Source: Tachypleus tridentatus (lineage: Eukaryota > Arthropoda > Merostomata > Xiphosura > Limulidae). From it: a DNA stretch of 64,000 nt. Positions 1 to 10,644 of this stretch are shown here, piece after piece. The DNA lies in assembly GCF_004210375.1 (NCBI RefSeq), contig NC_134827.1, positions 101,913,285-101,977,284 on the forward strand. Reading direction: 5' to 3'. The notes beneath the pieces were generated by a model that saw only the letters and a program-made list of their open reading frames with translations, was not told the origin of the DNA and made no database searches. The position numbers and the translations under genes were made by a program. Each line of letters starts with the position of its first letter. Position 1 is the first letter of the stretch.

Positions 1-392
1 GTCAAATTTTCATAGTTCTTTAGATAAAAACAAAGAAAGAGTTTAGTTTACTTAAATTTAAGAACTTAACATTTGTAACTAGTGAAGAAAAGTCTAAAAA
101 CAGACAACATTTTTACCAGAGAAAACAGGTTATCGTGGTTGGAAAAATGTCATCTAAACATAGATTTTATTACTGCTTTGTTTGTTTGTTGTTTTTTTCA
201 ATAATTAGGACATTGATACTTTAGATCAGTGTCTAGAAATTATAGTTATTGAGTTGTCTTATAACAGATCGTGAAATTAAAGGACTTCAGAAGTTAAAAG
301 ATCAGAAGTTCTACTTTAATTCCTTTTGCAATCTCCTAAAGAGCAATGTTGGGTGTGAGAAGAACACTTAGAAAGCTTTGTTTTCTCCTTAG
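1..392. other. unassigned sequence before a candidate exon
   Basis: AT-rich sequence without a recognisable open frame or repeat. Its end (about 374-392) is a pyrimidine-rich run closing in TTAG, which would be the splice acceptor of the candidate exon that follows, so it may be intron. Confidence 0.4.
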
Positions 393-501
393 GGTTACTA
401 AAACGGGGCTGACTGAAGGCATTTCCAAGAATGTGGAATCAAGAAACCATGGTGGGAATTCGAGAGTTTCTCAACGAGAAATAAATCATGAAGATGACTA
501 A
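393..501 (+). CDS. candidate terminal coding exon of an unknown gene
   Basis: A pyrimidine-rich acceptor (TTTTCTCCTTAG) is followed directly by an open frame of 35 codons ending in TAA at 499-501. One base (393) would complete a codon begun in an upstream exon. The peptide is hydrophilic, rich in Ser, Asn, Glu and Arg (VTKTGLTEGISKNVES at its start, NHEDD at its end), as disordered C-termini often are. I do not recognise the family. The next 2.2 kb has no SINEs and several AATAAA words (807, 1419, 2421), which would fit a long 3' UTR. The case rests on a good acceptor, an open frame and repeat-poor surroundings; chance is a real alternative. Any earlier exons lie outside the window. Confidence 0.35.
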
Positions 502-2710
502 TGTTAAAAGATACAAACCTATCATGTGAAATTTTGATGTTTTGTTTTTGTTAATGAAATTCCATTATGCACAGTTTAACAAACAAATTCAGTTAATTGT
601 TGAATAGGTTGTTTGGAAATTAGTTTCATACCCATTCACAATACCTCTCACCACAGAAAGCAACAGTGAAAGAAAAATATGAAATGATATAATATTACTG
701 AGCTATTATTAAGCATTGTCTTTCATTTTGGTAGTTTCACAGTAGTAAAAACCTTTTTAAGTTTTATTAATGTGACTCTTTACATAGGGACCCACTCAAG
801 CATCTTAATAAACCTCTTTGTTTTTATAGTTGATTGTAGCTTTTGAACACCAGATTTTTTCGTTACTGCTTTGTATTTTGTCAACAGTCTGATAATGTAC
901 AGTAGATTTATAAAACTTAAATAATGTAAGGTCACTGTATGCAGTAATTAAGCAGTCAAAAACTAGTTATGACATCATTTTTTGCAATTAAAGGATTAGT
1001 TATTTTTTTCTGAAATATAAGCTTACCCATCTGAAACATGACATACAGGAGTCAGTAATAAAGTAAGTAATTATTTGAAACTATTGAGATCTGAAAGTGT
1101 GATAGCTCCAGGTAATAATGCTCGGTAAATTCAAGTAGAAAATTGTATTAAGTTTATATTATCAAATTCTTTGGATATACTTCAGAATGTCTTACACATC
1201 GAGCATTTTTATATTCTCTCTATATAGAGTTTCCAATGTTTTTGTAATATTCTGGAGACATTTTTCCTATAATACTGTTGGCAACCAAGTGAGTACAGAC
1301 AGGTCACTTGTTCACTGTGAGAACAATACTTTATGTATGTCATATTTTGCTCCAGTGCAGTGAGATTAAATGGATGGCTGTGTATAGATGTAGGTACTGA
1401 ACTGAAAACAGAACAACAATAAATATTTATTGTCTTAACTTGTTGATATTAGGTAAATTATTGTTTTGAAATGTTTACTGTCCAAAGTTATGTTTTGGTC
1501 AGTGTATTTGACCATCACTTGACATTATTCTGAAATAGGTGAAAGTGAATTAATAAAAGAGTTCAACACTGTGTTGTGTGTTCCTTTCTCTAAATCTGTA
1601 TTGCTGGATGTATCACAATGTATCAATGACATATGAAGCCCAATTCTGAATAGTTTTAAACATTGTTTTGCTAGCAGTTTTAGATGAGAACTGAGTGGGT
1701 TTAAATATAAAAATACCTTTAAAGACTCTGATGTACAATTTTTCTATCAACATTCTGTCTTGGAAAGACATGTTAAATTGCAAAACATTTTGAATGTTTA
1801 TGTTTTAAACTCTTACATTTTTGCATGTTTGAAGGAACAGAGATATGCTGTTCGACTGAGTCCACATTATGTTTAACTGTCGTAAGTCCCCAAGCTTACT
1901 GATGAGTTGTCCATTAGGTGAGGAACATTTTTAAATTTAGATTTTGGTTGCACATATGTCCCTTCTGTGAGTAACAGTTTAATGACACTGGCCACCTGCA
2001 ATTAATAAAGATATGAGTGAAACCAGCTAAGAAATATAATTTCATTAATTTCCTCCCACATTTAAAATAGCATACAAAATTTATGTTCGAGGTAAGTTTA
2101 TATGTATATAATACGTTCTAAAAGAAAAAAAATTTTTATTTAACAACTTACTTGTAGTTTTGGTTTTCTTAAGTAACCGTTGAGAAACTCGTGTTCAAAT
2201 AAATTTAAGAACTTGAAAATGTTTCTCTTATCTGTGAGAAAACAATGAGTAGGTAAGATTCTTCTTCTTATCATATTGTAAACATTAAACTGTCTGATTT
2301 GTGTACAATATTTATAGTTGTATTACTACTACCTTTTTGTAAGAGGCTAGTTGTGCGCAGTCTGTATATACACACTGTTTAAACTATAGCTTATAAGAAT
2401 GTGTCTGATTTGTGTAGTGAAATAAAATCCCTTAATAGGCTTCTCTAAATAGTGTTTGCAAAGATGGACTGTGGTGGTGAAGTTAGTCAGTTTCTTTGAG
2501 TTGAAAGCCATTATTTCAACAACTGTTGCTTAAGTACCAATTGGTATGTCAGACTAAGAAATCTAAAAACATCTAGCCCAAGTCTTTACATAGATTGTGG
2601 AGTCAGAAAGGCTTTAGCTTTAAGAACATGTTAGTTGTTTGGGGTTTTACTTTCCAGTTTGGTTCATGATAGAAATATGCTGGAAGGAATAACAAGAAGT
2701 ACCGAGACAT
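502..2710. other. repeat-poor AT-rich stretch, possible 3' UTR or intergenic
   Basis: No open frame of note and none of the SINEs that are frequent elsewhere. AATAAA words at 807, 1419 and 2421 are possible plus-strand polyadenylation signals for the candidate exon at 393-501. Nothing else is recognisable. Confidence 0.4.
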
Positions 2711-3182
2711 AATAACTGAATCATCAGATGACCGTGATTCTCACCGATAACTGAATCATCAGATGACCGTGATTCTCATCGATAACTGAATCATCAGGTG
2801 ACAGTGATTCTCACCGATAACTGAATCATCAGATGACAGTGATTCTCACCGATAACTGAATCATCAGGTGACAGTGATTCTCACCGATAACTGAATCATC
2901 AGATGACAGTGATTCTCACCGACAACTGAATCATCAGATGACAGTGATTCTCACCGATAACTGAATCATCAGGTGACAGTGATTCTCACCGATAACTGAA
3001 TCGTCAGGTGACAGTGATTCTCACCGATAACTGAATCATCAGGTGACAGTGATTCTGACCGATAACTGAATCATCAAATGACAGTGATTCTGACCGATAA
3101 CTGAATCATCAAATGACTGATTCTGACCAAAAACTGACTCATCAAATGACAGTGATTCTTACCGATAACTGAATCATCAAAT
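2711..3182. repeat. 35-bp minisatellite, about 13 copies
   Basis: Tandem units built on ACTGAATCATCAG, ATGACAGTGATTCTCACC and GAT, period 35 bp. The first copies and the last few diverge most (G to A at ATCAAATG; a shortened unit near 3110). The core TGAATCATC recurs in nearly every unit; one unit reads TGACTCATC. Confidence 0.95.
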
Positions 3183-3656
3183 AAGATAAACTTTGAAAGA
3201 GTTCTTCACTAAATCTGACGTTTATATTTTTTCCAGTCGTTTGTCATAAAGTGTAAAGCTTTGCTGTTGTTTTCTTATGATGTACATTTTCAAGTGTTCT
3301 CTAAGAAGTTAAAATAGTTTCTCATTGGCTTGATTTACCCTACATGATGCAGAAAAATGTAAAAGTTGCTCAAACTGGAGTGAGTTTGGTGTGCCAAAAA
3401 CTTTTGTGGTTAACTATGTATGTGGTTGGTATTTGAAAAACAGTGTTAGCTTTTCACAGTGTAGATTTTTGGTGCTGAGACAACCTATAGTATATTTTGT
3501 CATTTATTTATTTAAAATATGTTATCTATTACTTTGCAAGTCTTAGCATAACTTATTTTGAACGTGTGCTATGGAACGTGTGCTCAATAAATTGATGGGT
3601 AAAAAAATAAAATAAATGGGGGTGTTTGATAAAAGTATAAAGTAAGTTTCGTTTTA
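3183..3656. other. unassigned AT-rich sequence
   Basis: No gene or repeat recognised between the minisatellite and the first SINE. Confidence 0.4.
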
Positions 3657-3922
3657 CTACCACCAGGTGGTTAAAACACTCGAATCGTAATCCGAGGGTC
3701 GCGGGTTCGAATCCCCATCACACCAAACATGCTCGCCCTTTCAGACGTGGGGGCGTTATAATGTGACGATCAGTCCCACTACTCGTTGGTAAAAGAGTAG
3801 CCTAAGAGTTGGTGGTGGGTGGTGATGACTTGCTGCCTTCCCTCTAGTCTTACACTTCTAAATTAGGGACGGCTAGCGCAGATAGCCCTCGAGTAGCTTT
3901 GTGCGAAGTTCATAACAAACCA
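3657..3922 (+). mobile_element. SINE-A (tRNA-derived), near full length
   Basis: The head resembles a tRNA: an A-box-like CCAGGTGGTTAAAAC, an anticodon-loop region ATCGTAATC and a B box GGGTTCGAATCC. The body contains GGGGGCGTTATAATGTGACG, AAAAGAGTAGCC and GGTGGGTGGTGATGAC. The tail is CAGATAGCCCTCGAG then AGCTTTGTGCGAAG and an A/C-rich end. About 25 whole or partial copies of this family lie in the window. The loop CTCGTAA of better copies suggests a tRNA with anticodon CGT (Thr), although the head is too diverged to be a working tRNA. Confidence 0.9.
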
Positions 3923-5517
3923 ATTCAAGAAGATAAAGAAAGGATAAACTTTGTGTAGCGTTACGTGGTTTTCCGACAACAAAAAATGTTGTGGTAATAG
4001 TTTATAATTTTTATTGAGTTTAATAAACGAAAGGTTTGCAGAGTGGTTTTGTCAACAGTGCCTGTGCTCTGGACTAGTAATACATATTTAAATAAATAAC
4101 TGCAAGTTTTTGTAATTTAATTTTTTTTACACATTTTAGGAGTTAGAGAAAACCTGATTGAGGTGTTTAAATTCAAGAGTGTTGAGGAACTTGATAGTGA
4201 AGATGCATCATTTTTCCCCGCACTTAACCGTAATTAAACAGTGAGGATGGTAAGGTTAGGTAGGGGACGCAAACGCATTTTGGCAGAGTGAGAATCAACT
4301 TCAGCTTTATTTTTCTACGAGAGTCGTTGTTAGCCCTTTGAATGAGTTGCTTTCAAATATGGTGGATGCTAGTAGTTTAACTTTTAAATTTAAAGGAGTT
4401 TATGGAAAGGCCTGAGAAATGGTTGAATGGTAAGTGCTGGCTTTGAGTATTATATTTTTTAAGTTAAAGGGTAGTTATTGGATTTTATAGCCGAAATGAA
4501 CTAACATATAGGCCCTTGAACTATGTATACATGTGTCTGTGAGTGTACATGAATTATTTTATCTCACTTTTGCATTGTTTTGCCAGATTTCGATTTCAAT
4601 TATCGTTAGTTTTATCACTATATTTGAAGCCTTGTTATTTAAGACTGAGAATCACGAAGGTTAGTTCATGATAGGCATGCCTTATTCTTTAAACAGGAGA
4701 GAAAATAGCTTGGTGGATCTGATTAGCAAACGCAGCTAACCAATACTTAATTTGATGAGCAAATATTGGTTAGAATCTTTTTAACGGCAACTAAATTCAG
4801 CACTAAAAGTCCTAACTCTTTGTAAAGACATCCACTAATGAAAATGAGGCAAATGGTATGTTTTTGTTCTGATATCGCTATTATTCAGCTTCAAGCCCTA
4901 ACACTTAATTGTACCATACATGGCATTTCCTGAACAAAATAGTTCCTGGTATATACACTGAAACTTCAAGTGCAAGAAATACCAAACAACTCGGATGTCA
5001 GAAAATAATGCAACTGAACAGGGTCACTACACTTCGTTTTTCAAATTAATCTAGTGTTTTTCGTTTTGGTGAGACCTCATAATTTTCTTCACAACATGGT
5101 TTTTTGTTGTTTTTTTTAAGAGACAAATATCTGGTACCTTTATAGCAGTAATTACCCGGCCATTCTTTACTGTGCACGTCACGAGATTTAAAGCGAGTTA
5201 CATTCAAAATTTAAGTAAACTATTTTTTGGTTTTTCACATAATATCAATTAGTATATCATAAAGTCGTAACTAATAACCCATATTTTAGTTGTATACAAG
5301 TTTAATTTTAGAAGACAATATTAAAAAAAAAAAAATCTTTAATTTCTCCCAGGATGAGAAACGTTACATTTTTTTCTCTCAACATTTTCTCTATTTATCA
5401 CCTCTCCAAGAAGTACGAAATATAACATAAATTATGTATTATATAATGTTGTCATTCGTTCAGATAAAGCATAACTTTCATATCCATCAATTTTGTCCAT
5501 TAGAGAGCCATCAAATA
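3923..5517. other. unassigned AT-rich sequence
   Basis: No coding region or known repeat recognised in about 1.6 kb. Confidence 0.4.
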
Positions 5518-5653
5518 AAAAATCACACTTCTCTTGTCACGTTCTCTGTTTAAAAATCACACTTCTCTTGTCACGTTCTCTATTTAAAAATCACACTTCT
5601 CTTGTCACGTTCTCTGTTTAAAAATCACACTTCTCTTGTCACGTTCTCTGTTT
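5518..5653. repeat. 34-bp tandem repeat, 4 copies
   Basis: Four nearly identical units containing AAAAATCACACTTCTCTTG and TCACGTTCTCTGTTT. The near identity suggests recent expansion. Confidence 0.95.
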
Positions 5654-5897
5654 CAAAATATGACAAAACTTCTCTCACTTTTAATACCACATTTTCAACC
5701 AATAGGAAGTCAATGTTTTCATCTGTTAAATGGCATATTACATAACCTTGTTTGTTTTTGTACAGAAAAATGTTAATTGTTCTATCAGTACAAGCTTCGT
5801 TCTCGCGGGAGGCGCATTGAATAGTTTGGATTCATTTGTAAACGCTTTTGTTACGTACTTAGAAAAATTGCGGTAGTTATGAGACATTATTCTCATG
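5654..5897. other. unassigned sequence
   Basis: Nothing recognised. Confidence 0.3.
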
Positions 5898-5926
5898 CAG
5901 CTTTGCGCGAAAATTCAAAACAATCA
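5898..5926 (+). mobile_element. SINE-A 3' end fragment
   Basis: GCAGCTTTGCGCGAAAATTC followed by an AAACAATC tail matches only the last 30 bases of SINE-A. A severely 5'-truncated insertion or a relic. Confidence 0.55.
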
Positions 5927-5931
5927 ATTAA

Positions 5932-6402
5932 CTACGTATCAGGGGCGTAGATTTTTTACACCCGATGGGAGGGGATGATTTATGCAACCACTTGTGTGGA
6001 CTGTTCAATTTGCAAATTGGTAATCTCTGATTATGTGAACCTGAAAGCTGTAAACATGCAGTCACAGAGTAATCTTGTTGCCACGATACTTGCATGTATA
6101 CTTAGGCTTACTGACTGATACTTACGAACTATTGCTTAGATCGAAAAGCTTAGAGCACGCCGATATAAAAGATGTACATTTCGGCTACTGAAAAAGCCTA
6201 CATCTAAGCCTAATTATGTAATTCGATTGATAAGAACACGAGAAACGCAAAAACAAACACACAATTTGTAGGCCTGTGATGCAATAAAACAATTCAACAG
6301 ACCAAACTGTAGGGGGGGATTGTATGCACCATACCCCCCACCTAAAATGAAGGGGGGATGTATACCCTCCATCCTCCCAGGATCTACGCCCCTGCTACGT
6401 AT
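5932..6402. mobile_element. hAT-type MITE with 8-bp target duplication
   Basis: A 455-bp element (5940-6394) starts CAGGGGCGTAGAT and ends with the inverted form ATCTACGCCCCTG. It is flanked by a perfect 8-bp direct repeat CTACGTAT (5932-5939 and 6395-6402). An 8-bp duplication with CAGGGG-type ends is the signature of the hAT superfamily. There is no transposase frame, so it is non-autonomous. The right half has a C-rich run (TACCCCCCACC) mirrored loosely on the left. Confidence 0.85.
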
Positions 6403-8059
6403 AGAGAGACACTCTAACGTTACGTGTGCCAATTTAAAGCAAAACGGATGTGTTTGTTCCGTATTGTCTTTACCCCGGTAGATTCAGACATAAAAAGCTA
6501 AAATTTGGCGTTTGATTCCCCAAGGTGGCCATCAGATATAGCCCAATTTACCATTGCTCTAAAACAACCAAACAATAATTGGCAACTTTCGTTTTAATTG
6601 TATCATTAATAAAAACACGATCTCGATAAATTTAAAGCAGCTGTATTTAAATTATCGAAAGTTATATTTCAGTCAACATCTACCACGAACCAGAACAACA
6701 TCTAACGTAAAAGCAGGCATTCTTATAAAAAAACACAGAGACACATTTTCAGTCATTATAATATGAACTAGGTCACTTCTGTCTAAACATGTTTACTATG
6801 CACTGTAAAGAAAAAAACAAAAACAGAAATCGTACGTGTCTTCAACGTAGGGGTACTTACATAGTTAACACGAGTGTAAAATCGCGTTAAAATTGGATAT
6901 CGGTGTTGGACATATTTTTCTACAAACTGAACTATGTTTTAGCGCGTAAGGACACTTAATTGTAAAAAAGAAAAGAAAAACTAGCATAAAAATAAGTGAA
7001 ATAACCAATTTTATATTTATACGTATGGGACTAAAGCAGCTATCAGTGGAATTAGTTGCTATATTTGATATTTATGTTTAATTTTGTGTGTGTGTAATTC
7101 GTACATTATAGTGAAGGGCCATATATCCGACGAAACCATAGACCTAGAAGCAACTTGATGCACAAATAGTTTGTAAAAATGTGTATATAAAGCCAGTGAA
7201 GCCCCTGGTAATCATATTGGGGTAGTCATAGAATTTCTAAATAAGGTTCGAAGTGGCTTTTGAATACTCATTTTTTCGTGTAGTGTGTTCTGAGAAAATT
7301 GTATGCACGACGCTAGTTGTGAATAAAATATTTTGCTATAATTAATATTAGCGTTGCGTCGATTTGAGCTATCTATTTTGGTATACTACGTTTATTTTAT
7401 TAGTTTCTGTTGACTTTAGTACATGATACGTCAAATATTTTGAAATAAAATTACAAAAATAGTAAGTAGTGCATCTTTATTATATAATCATTAAATAATT
7501 ATTGATAATGAATAATCAATTATCATAGAATGTAATCGTAAAATAAAAACATATTTTTGGGAGTTTGGTAGGTTAAAGCCATATTCCTTTCTGTTCGTGA
7601 AAATATGTATTTATAACGATGTGTATATTTTTGCGTGATATGGCAATTAGTGACTAGAAAGGCTTCTCACAAGAACATGAAAGAAATTGTTAGACATTAC
7701 AACAGTAGTCCTAAGAGTTTTAACCCTTTCTCACGTTCTGGTAATTAACGAAAACAAAGTTAGAAACATATTGTGCGGCAAAAATAAAAATTAGCTCTCG
7801 TTTTTGTTTCTAATTTTACTTTTTAAGCCAGAATGAAATCGACAAAAATATGCAGTATCCCAAAATGCATCAGTTCGTTTTCTTATCATTATCAATTAGA
7901 AGAAATATTGTACGATATACCGAATCTTAATGGCAGCAAAGTTCGGGATTCTTGTTCTTGTGTAATGTTAAACTTGTGAAATGGAATAACGACTATAACA
8001 GGCAGACAAACATCTCTCTGTGTCAGATAGACAGAAATTATGGTGGATCATCAGCGAGT
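6403..8059. other. unassigned AT-rich sequence
   Basis: About 1.6 kb with many short A/T runs, no open frame of note and no recognisable repeat. Confidence 0.4.
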
Positions 8060-8127
8060 CTGTATGCTCACAATGACAAAAAAAATCGGGTTTCGATACC
8101 CCTGGTGGGTAGAGAACATGTATCCCC
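8060..8127 (+). mobile_element. SINE-C fragment (tRNA-derived)
   Basis: ATCGGGTTTCGATACCCCTG followed by GTGGGTAGAG matches the B-box part of SINE-C, whose fuller copies are at 37801, 49815 and 60246. Head and tail are lost. Confidence 0.6.
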
Positions 8128-8410
8128 ATGATGACGAGAAGCCCACTTGAAATAAAAATGCATTTCAGAACGGCTAGTATGGGTACGCTTTTACTGATAA
8201 GGTGAGAACAACGTTTCGACCTTTCTAGGTCATCTTCAGGTTAAGAAAGAGAGAGTTTGCAAGTGACCGTTGCCGGACACACGTCTTAGGGACGAGAGCA
8301 TAAACTGATACAGTCACATTTCTTTCTTAACCTGAAGATGACCTAGGAAGGTCGAAACGTTGTTCTCTCTATATCAATAAAAGTGTTAATACCCATACCA
8401 GCAGATCTGA
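8128..8410. mobile_element. Penelope-like end, inverted pair with hammerhead-like cores
   Basis: Two copies of the same terminal unit face each other. The minus-strand copy has CCTGAAGATGACCT then AGGTCGAAACG at 8212-8242. The plus-strand copy has the same at 8331-8360. Outside these, TAGTATGGGTACGC (about 8175) mirrors TAATACCCATACCAGC (about 8387). The middle (GGACACACGTCTTAGGGACG and so on) matches the sequence next to the Penelope-like GIY-YIG remnant at 9150-9450, which ties this hairpin to that family. The same flank (ATGACGAGAA.CCCACT) is found at 45458. Confidence 0.7.
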
Positions 8411-8715
8411 GATACATTTATAAAACCACGTGATTTAATTTTCTACTTAACAATTACACACCATTCTTCATTTTTTGTTTAATTTTTACGTTTTTTTAAA
8501 CCACAATTATTGAATACACAATTCTAAAAATGAGTTTCTAATCCCAAAATTTTAATAAAATACCAATAACTTACTGTACAAGATTAAAATCAGTAAAAAA
8601 ACACAATAAAACTGCAAAACAGTCTCGTACACTTCACGTGTTTCAACGTATATCAGTGTGTCATCCTCAAAAATATATTGGTTTAAAAAACAAATATTTT
8701 ATATAATTACCAGAT
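8411..8715. other. unassigned AT-rich sequence
   Basis: No gene or repeat recognised. Confidence 0.3.
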
Positions 8716-8937
8716 CACTAATTTACATGATGAACTTTGTAGAATGGACGGAAACTGCTTGTTATGGAGACACAAGAGGACGACGTTTCGAAAGACCGCC
8801 TTTCGTCTTCAGGAAGACTTTCGAAACGTCCTTCTCTACACTTGTGTCTCCACAACAGGAAGTTGTCGTCCATTCTACAAAATTTCATCATGAATACTCT
8901 GCCTAAACAATCTATCAAAGAATACACTAATTTACAT
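8716..8937. mobile_element. palindromic element flanked by 13-bp direct repeat
   Basis: A long hairpin (8729-8892): GTAGAATGGACG and GGAGACACAAGAGGACG on the left mirror CACTTGTGTCTCC and CGTCCATTCTAC on the right. The centre holds CTGAAGACGAAAG, GCGGT and CTTTCGAAACG on the minus strand, the same CTGANGA-stem-GAAA layout as the Penelope-like ends. The whole is bounded by a perfect 13-bp direct repeat CACTAATTTACAT (8716-8728 and 8925-8937), which looks like a target-site duplication. Open frames across it only reflect the palindrome. Confidence 0.7.
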
Positions 8938-9139
8938 ATCAAAAAATGTCACGCCACCTGCTGACAACATTTTCATCATGTCCATTATCTTAATTGAATA
9001 ATTTAAATTTACGTTTTTTCTTTTACATGTAATCTTCTCAATACATTCACATATATTCTTAATAATTAAGTTTCCAGGTTGTGTTTAAACAATAGTTTTT
9101 TCCCATTAAATTTTGTGTTTAGGTTTATCGATGCATTCC
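8938..9139. other. unassigned AT-rich sequence
   Basis: No gene or repeat recognised. Confidence 0.3.
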
Positions 9140-9455
9140 GAAATGGTTTCGACCTTCGTAGGTCATCTTCAGGTTAACAAAGAGAGTTTACAACTGATCG
9201 TGCCGGACACGTATTAGGAACGAGAGTATAAATGAGTACAGGCTTGTAGGGGGCGTTCCAGTTGGATGTGATATAAAGGTGTTACTTTATGTTGGTTTAA
9301 TTTTGGTTTTAGGTGCTGTATAAGTTGGACTTCTTTGATTTTGCGTTTGTTTATATTTGTTTCCCCACTAAAAGTATCTGGGTGTTTTCTATGGTTATAT
9401 TGTGTTTATTTGATTTGCAGTGTTTAAAAACGTGTGGGTTTATGTGGAGATAATC
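9140..9455 (-). pseudogene. Penelope-like retroelement, GIY-YIG C-terminus and 3' end
   Basis: On the minus strand one frame gives HVFKHCKSNKHNI then TIENTQILL. After a frameshift a second frame gives GETNINKRKIKEVQLIQHL, KPKLNQHKVTPLYH and a TAA stop at about 9222. An H...H, NT.IL, E.N...R.IKE..LIQ pattern is the C-terminal part of the GIY-YIG endonuclease region of Penelope-like elements. Just downstream, 9173-9146 on the minus strand reads CCTGAAGATGACCT then AGGTCGAAACC, a hammerhead-like core. The reverse transcriptase part is missing; the LINE begins next to the upstream break. A frameshift and the truncation make it inactive. Confidence 0.7.
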
Positions 9456-9531
9456 CCACATCCAATAAAGAAAAAAACGCGGTCGAAAGCAGAAGGACTC
9501 TTTACCGTCTCCTCCTCTGAAATAATTACAC

Positions 9532-10205
9532 ATGGCCACACTAATCCAATGGAACTGTTGAGGTTTCCAATCAAATGTGACTTACATCAAAGATCTGATT
9601 TATTTTTATCATCCCCGACGTCTTTCTTTGCAGGAAACATTTCTACAGCCTACAAATACAGTTACTATTCGACACTATTCATTACACCGGAACGATAGGC
9701 TGTGTGTAGGACGGGGACATGGGGGAGTTGCATTGCTGGTTGATCAACATGTGCCCACCTGGTCCCTGCTGGTTGATCAGCATGTGCCCACCTGGTCCCT
9801 GTCATTGACCACATCCTAGGAGACTGTAGCCATCCGTGTCTCCCTTGGTTGTACCATCACTATTGCTCTCTATACCTTACACCTGAAATGCATTATAATC
9901 ACTCAAACCTTGATACCCTCATTGAGTAACTGCCAACCCCCTTTTTAATCTTATGAAATTTCAATGAACATAATCCTCTCTGGGGTGGCTCCTGTATTGA
10001 TACGAGAGGGCGCGCCATAGAGCATATGGTCCTGAACCACAACCTGACTCTATTCAATACTGGCTCTTGCACACATTTTCATGCACTTAGTCAGTCATTT
10101 ACAGCTATAGATCTTTCTGTCTGTTCCCCTTTGCTACTCAGTCACTTTTTCTGGGAGGTTGACATCAATCCACGAGGTAGTGATCATTTTCACATCATAT
10201 TATGA
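9532..10205 (+). pseudogene. LINE ORF2 start and AP endonuclease domain
   Basis: ATG at 9532 opens MATLIQWNC, a typical LINE endonuclease start. The next codon is TGA where Arg is expected (WNCRG). The frame continues through YIKDLIYFYHPRRLSLQETF (the Q-E-T catalytic motif) to about 9700, then needs frameshifts. Near 9960 FNEHNPLWGG appears (the preceding Gly-Asp of GDFN is lost), then SCIDTRGRAIEHMVLNHNL. At about 10178 SDHFHI is the conserved SDH catalytic motif of apurinic endonuclease-like domains, followed by a stop. A tandem duplication (VDQHVPTWSL twice, about 9745-9805) adds further damage. Confidence 0.8.
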
Positions 10206-10637
10206 GAGATTGGCCGTGATAAGTACCACCCGACCCATATACCTAGGTGGAAGTTGGTCCAGGCCAACTGGCCTTCTTTCACTAGTCTCTCAGAACTTGA
10301 TCCTACCATCTTATGTAAATCATCCATAGATGATTGTATAGCAGCTTATATAGTACTGTTGGTTACTGCTAAAACCTGCATCCCTAAAATCTCGACATGT
10401 TCCCCATGGTATCCCCGCCCTTGGTGTAATTCTGTCTGTTCTATAACACGAAAAACTCAGAAACGTGCTTGGGATAAATTTCGAAGATACCCCACACTCT
10501 CAAACTGCATTACGTTTCAACAAGCCCATGCACACGCTCGGCAAGTTAGACATCCAAGCCAGGAGGAATCTTGGATTAAATACACCTCCAGCATTTCTTC
10601 AACAACCAGCACAAAAGTTATGTGTTATAAGATCTGA
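10206..10637 (+). pseudogene. LINE ORF2, linker between endonuclease and RT
   Basis: An open stretch with KLVQANWPSFTSLSELD, PWYPRPWCNSVC and KTQKRAWDKFRRYPTL. The pattern PWW.....C..A...K..AW..F.R.PT is the usual spacer between endonuclease and RT in I/Jockey-type elements. It ends at a stop at 10635. Belongs to the same dead ORF2. Confidence 0.7.
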
Positions 10638-10644
10638 AGGGTGA

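Noticed and set aside
2711..3182. CRISPR-like array
   Set aside because: Direct repeats without unique spacers in an animal genome: a minisatellite.
3657..3740. Working tRNA gene at SINE heads
   Set aside because: Heads lack paired anticodon and acceptor stems and are always followed by the SINE body.
8658..8964. Three overlapping frames of 66-82 residues
   Set aside because: They arise from the palindrome at 8729-8892, which reads alike on both strands.
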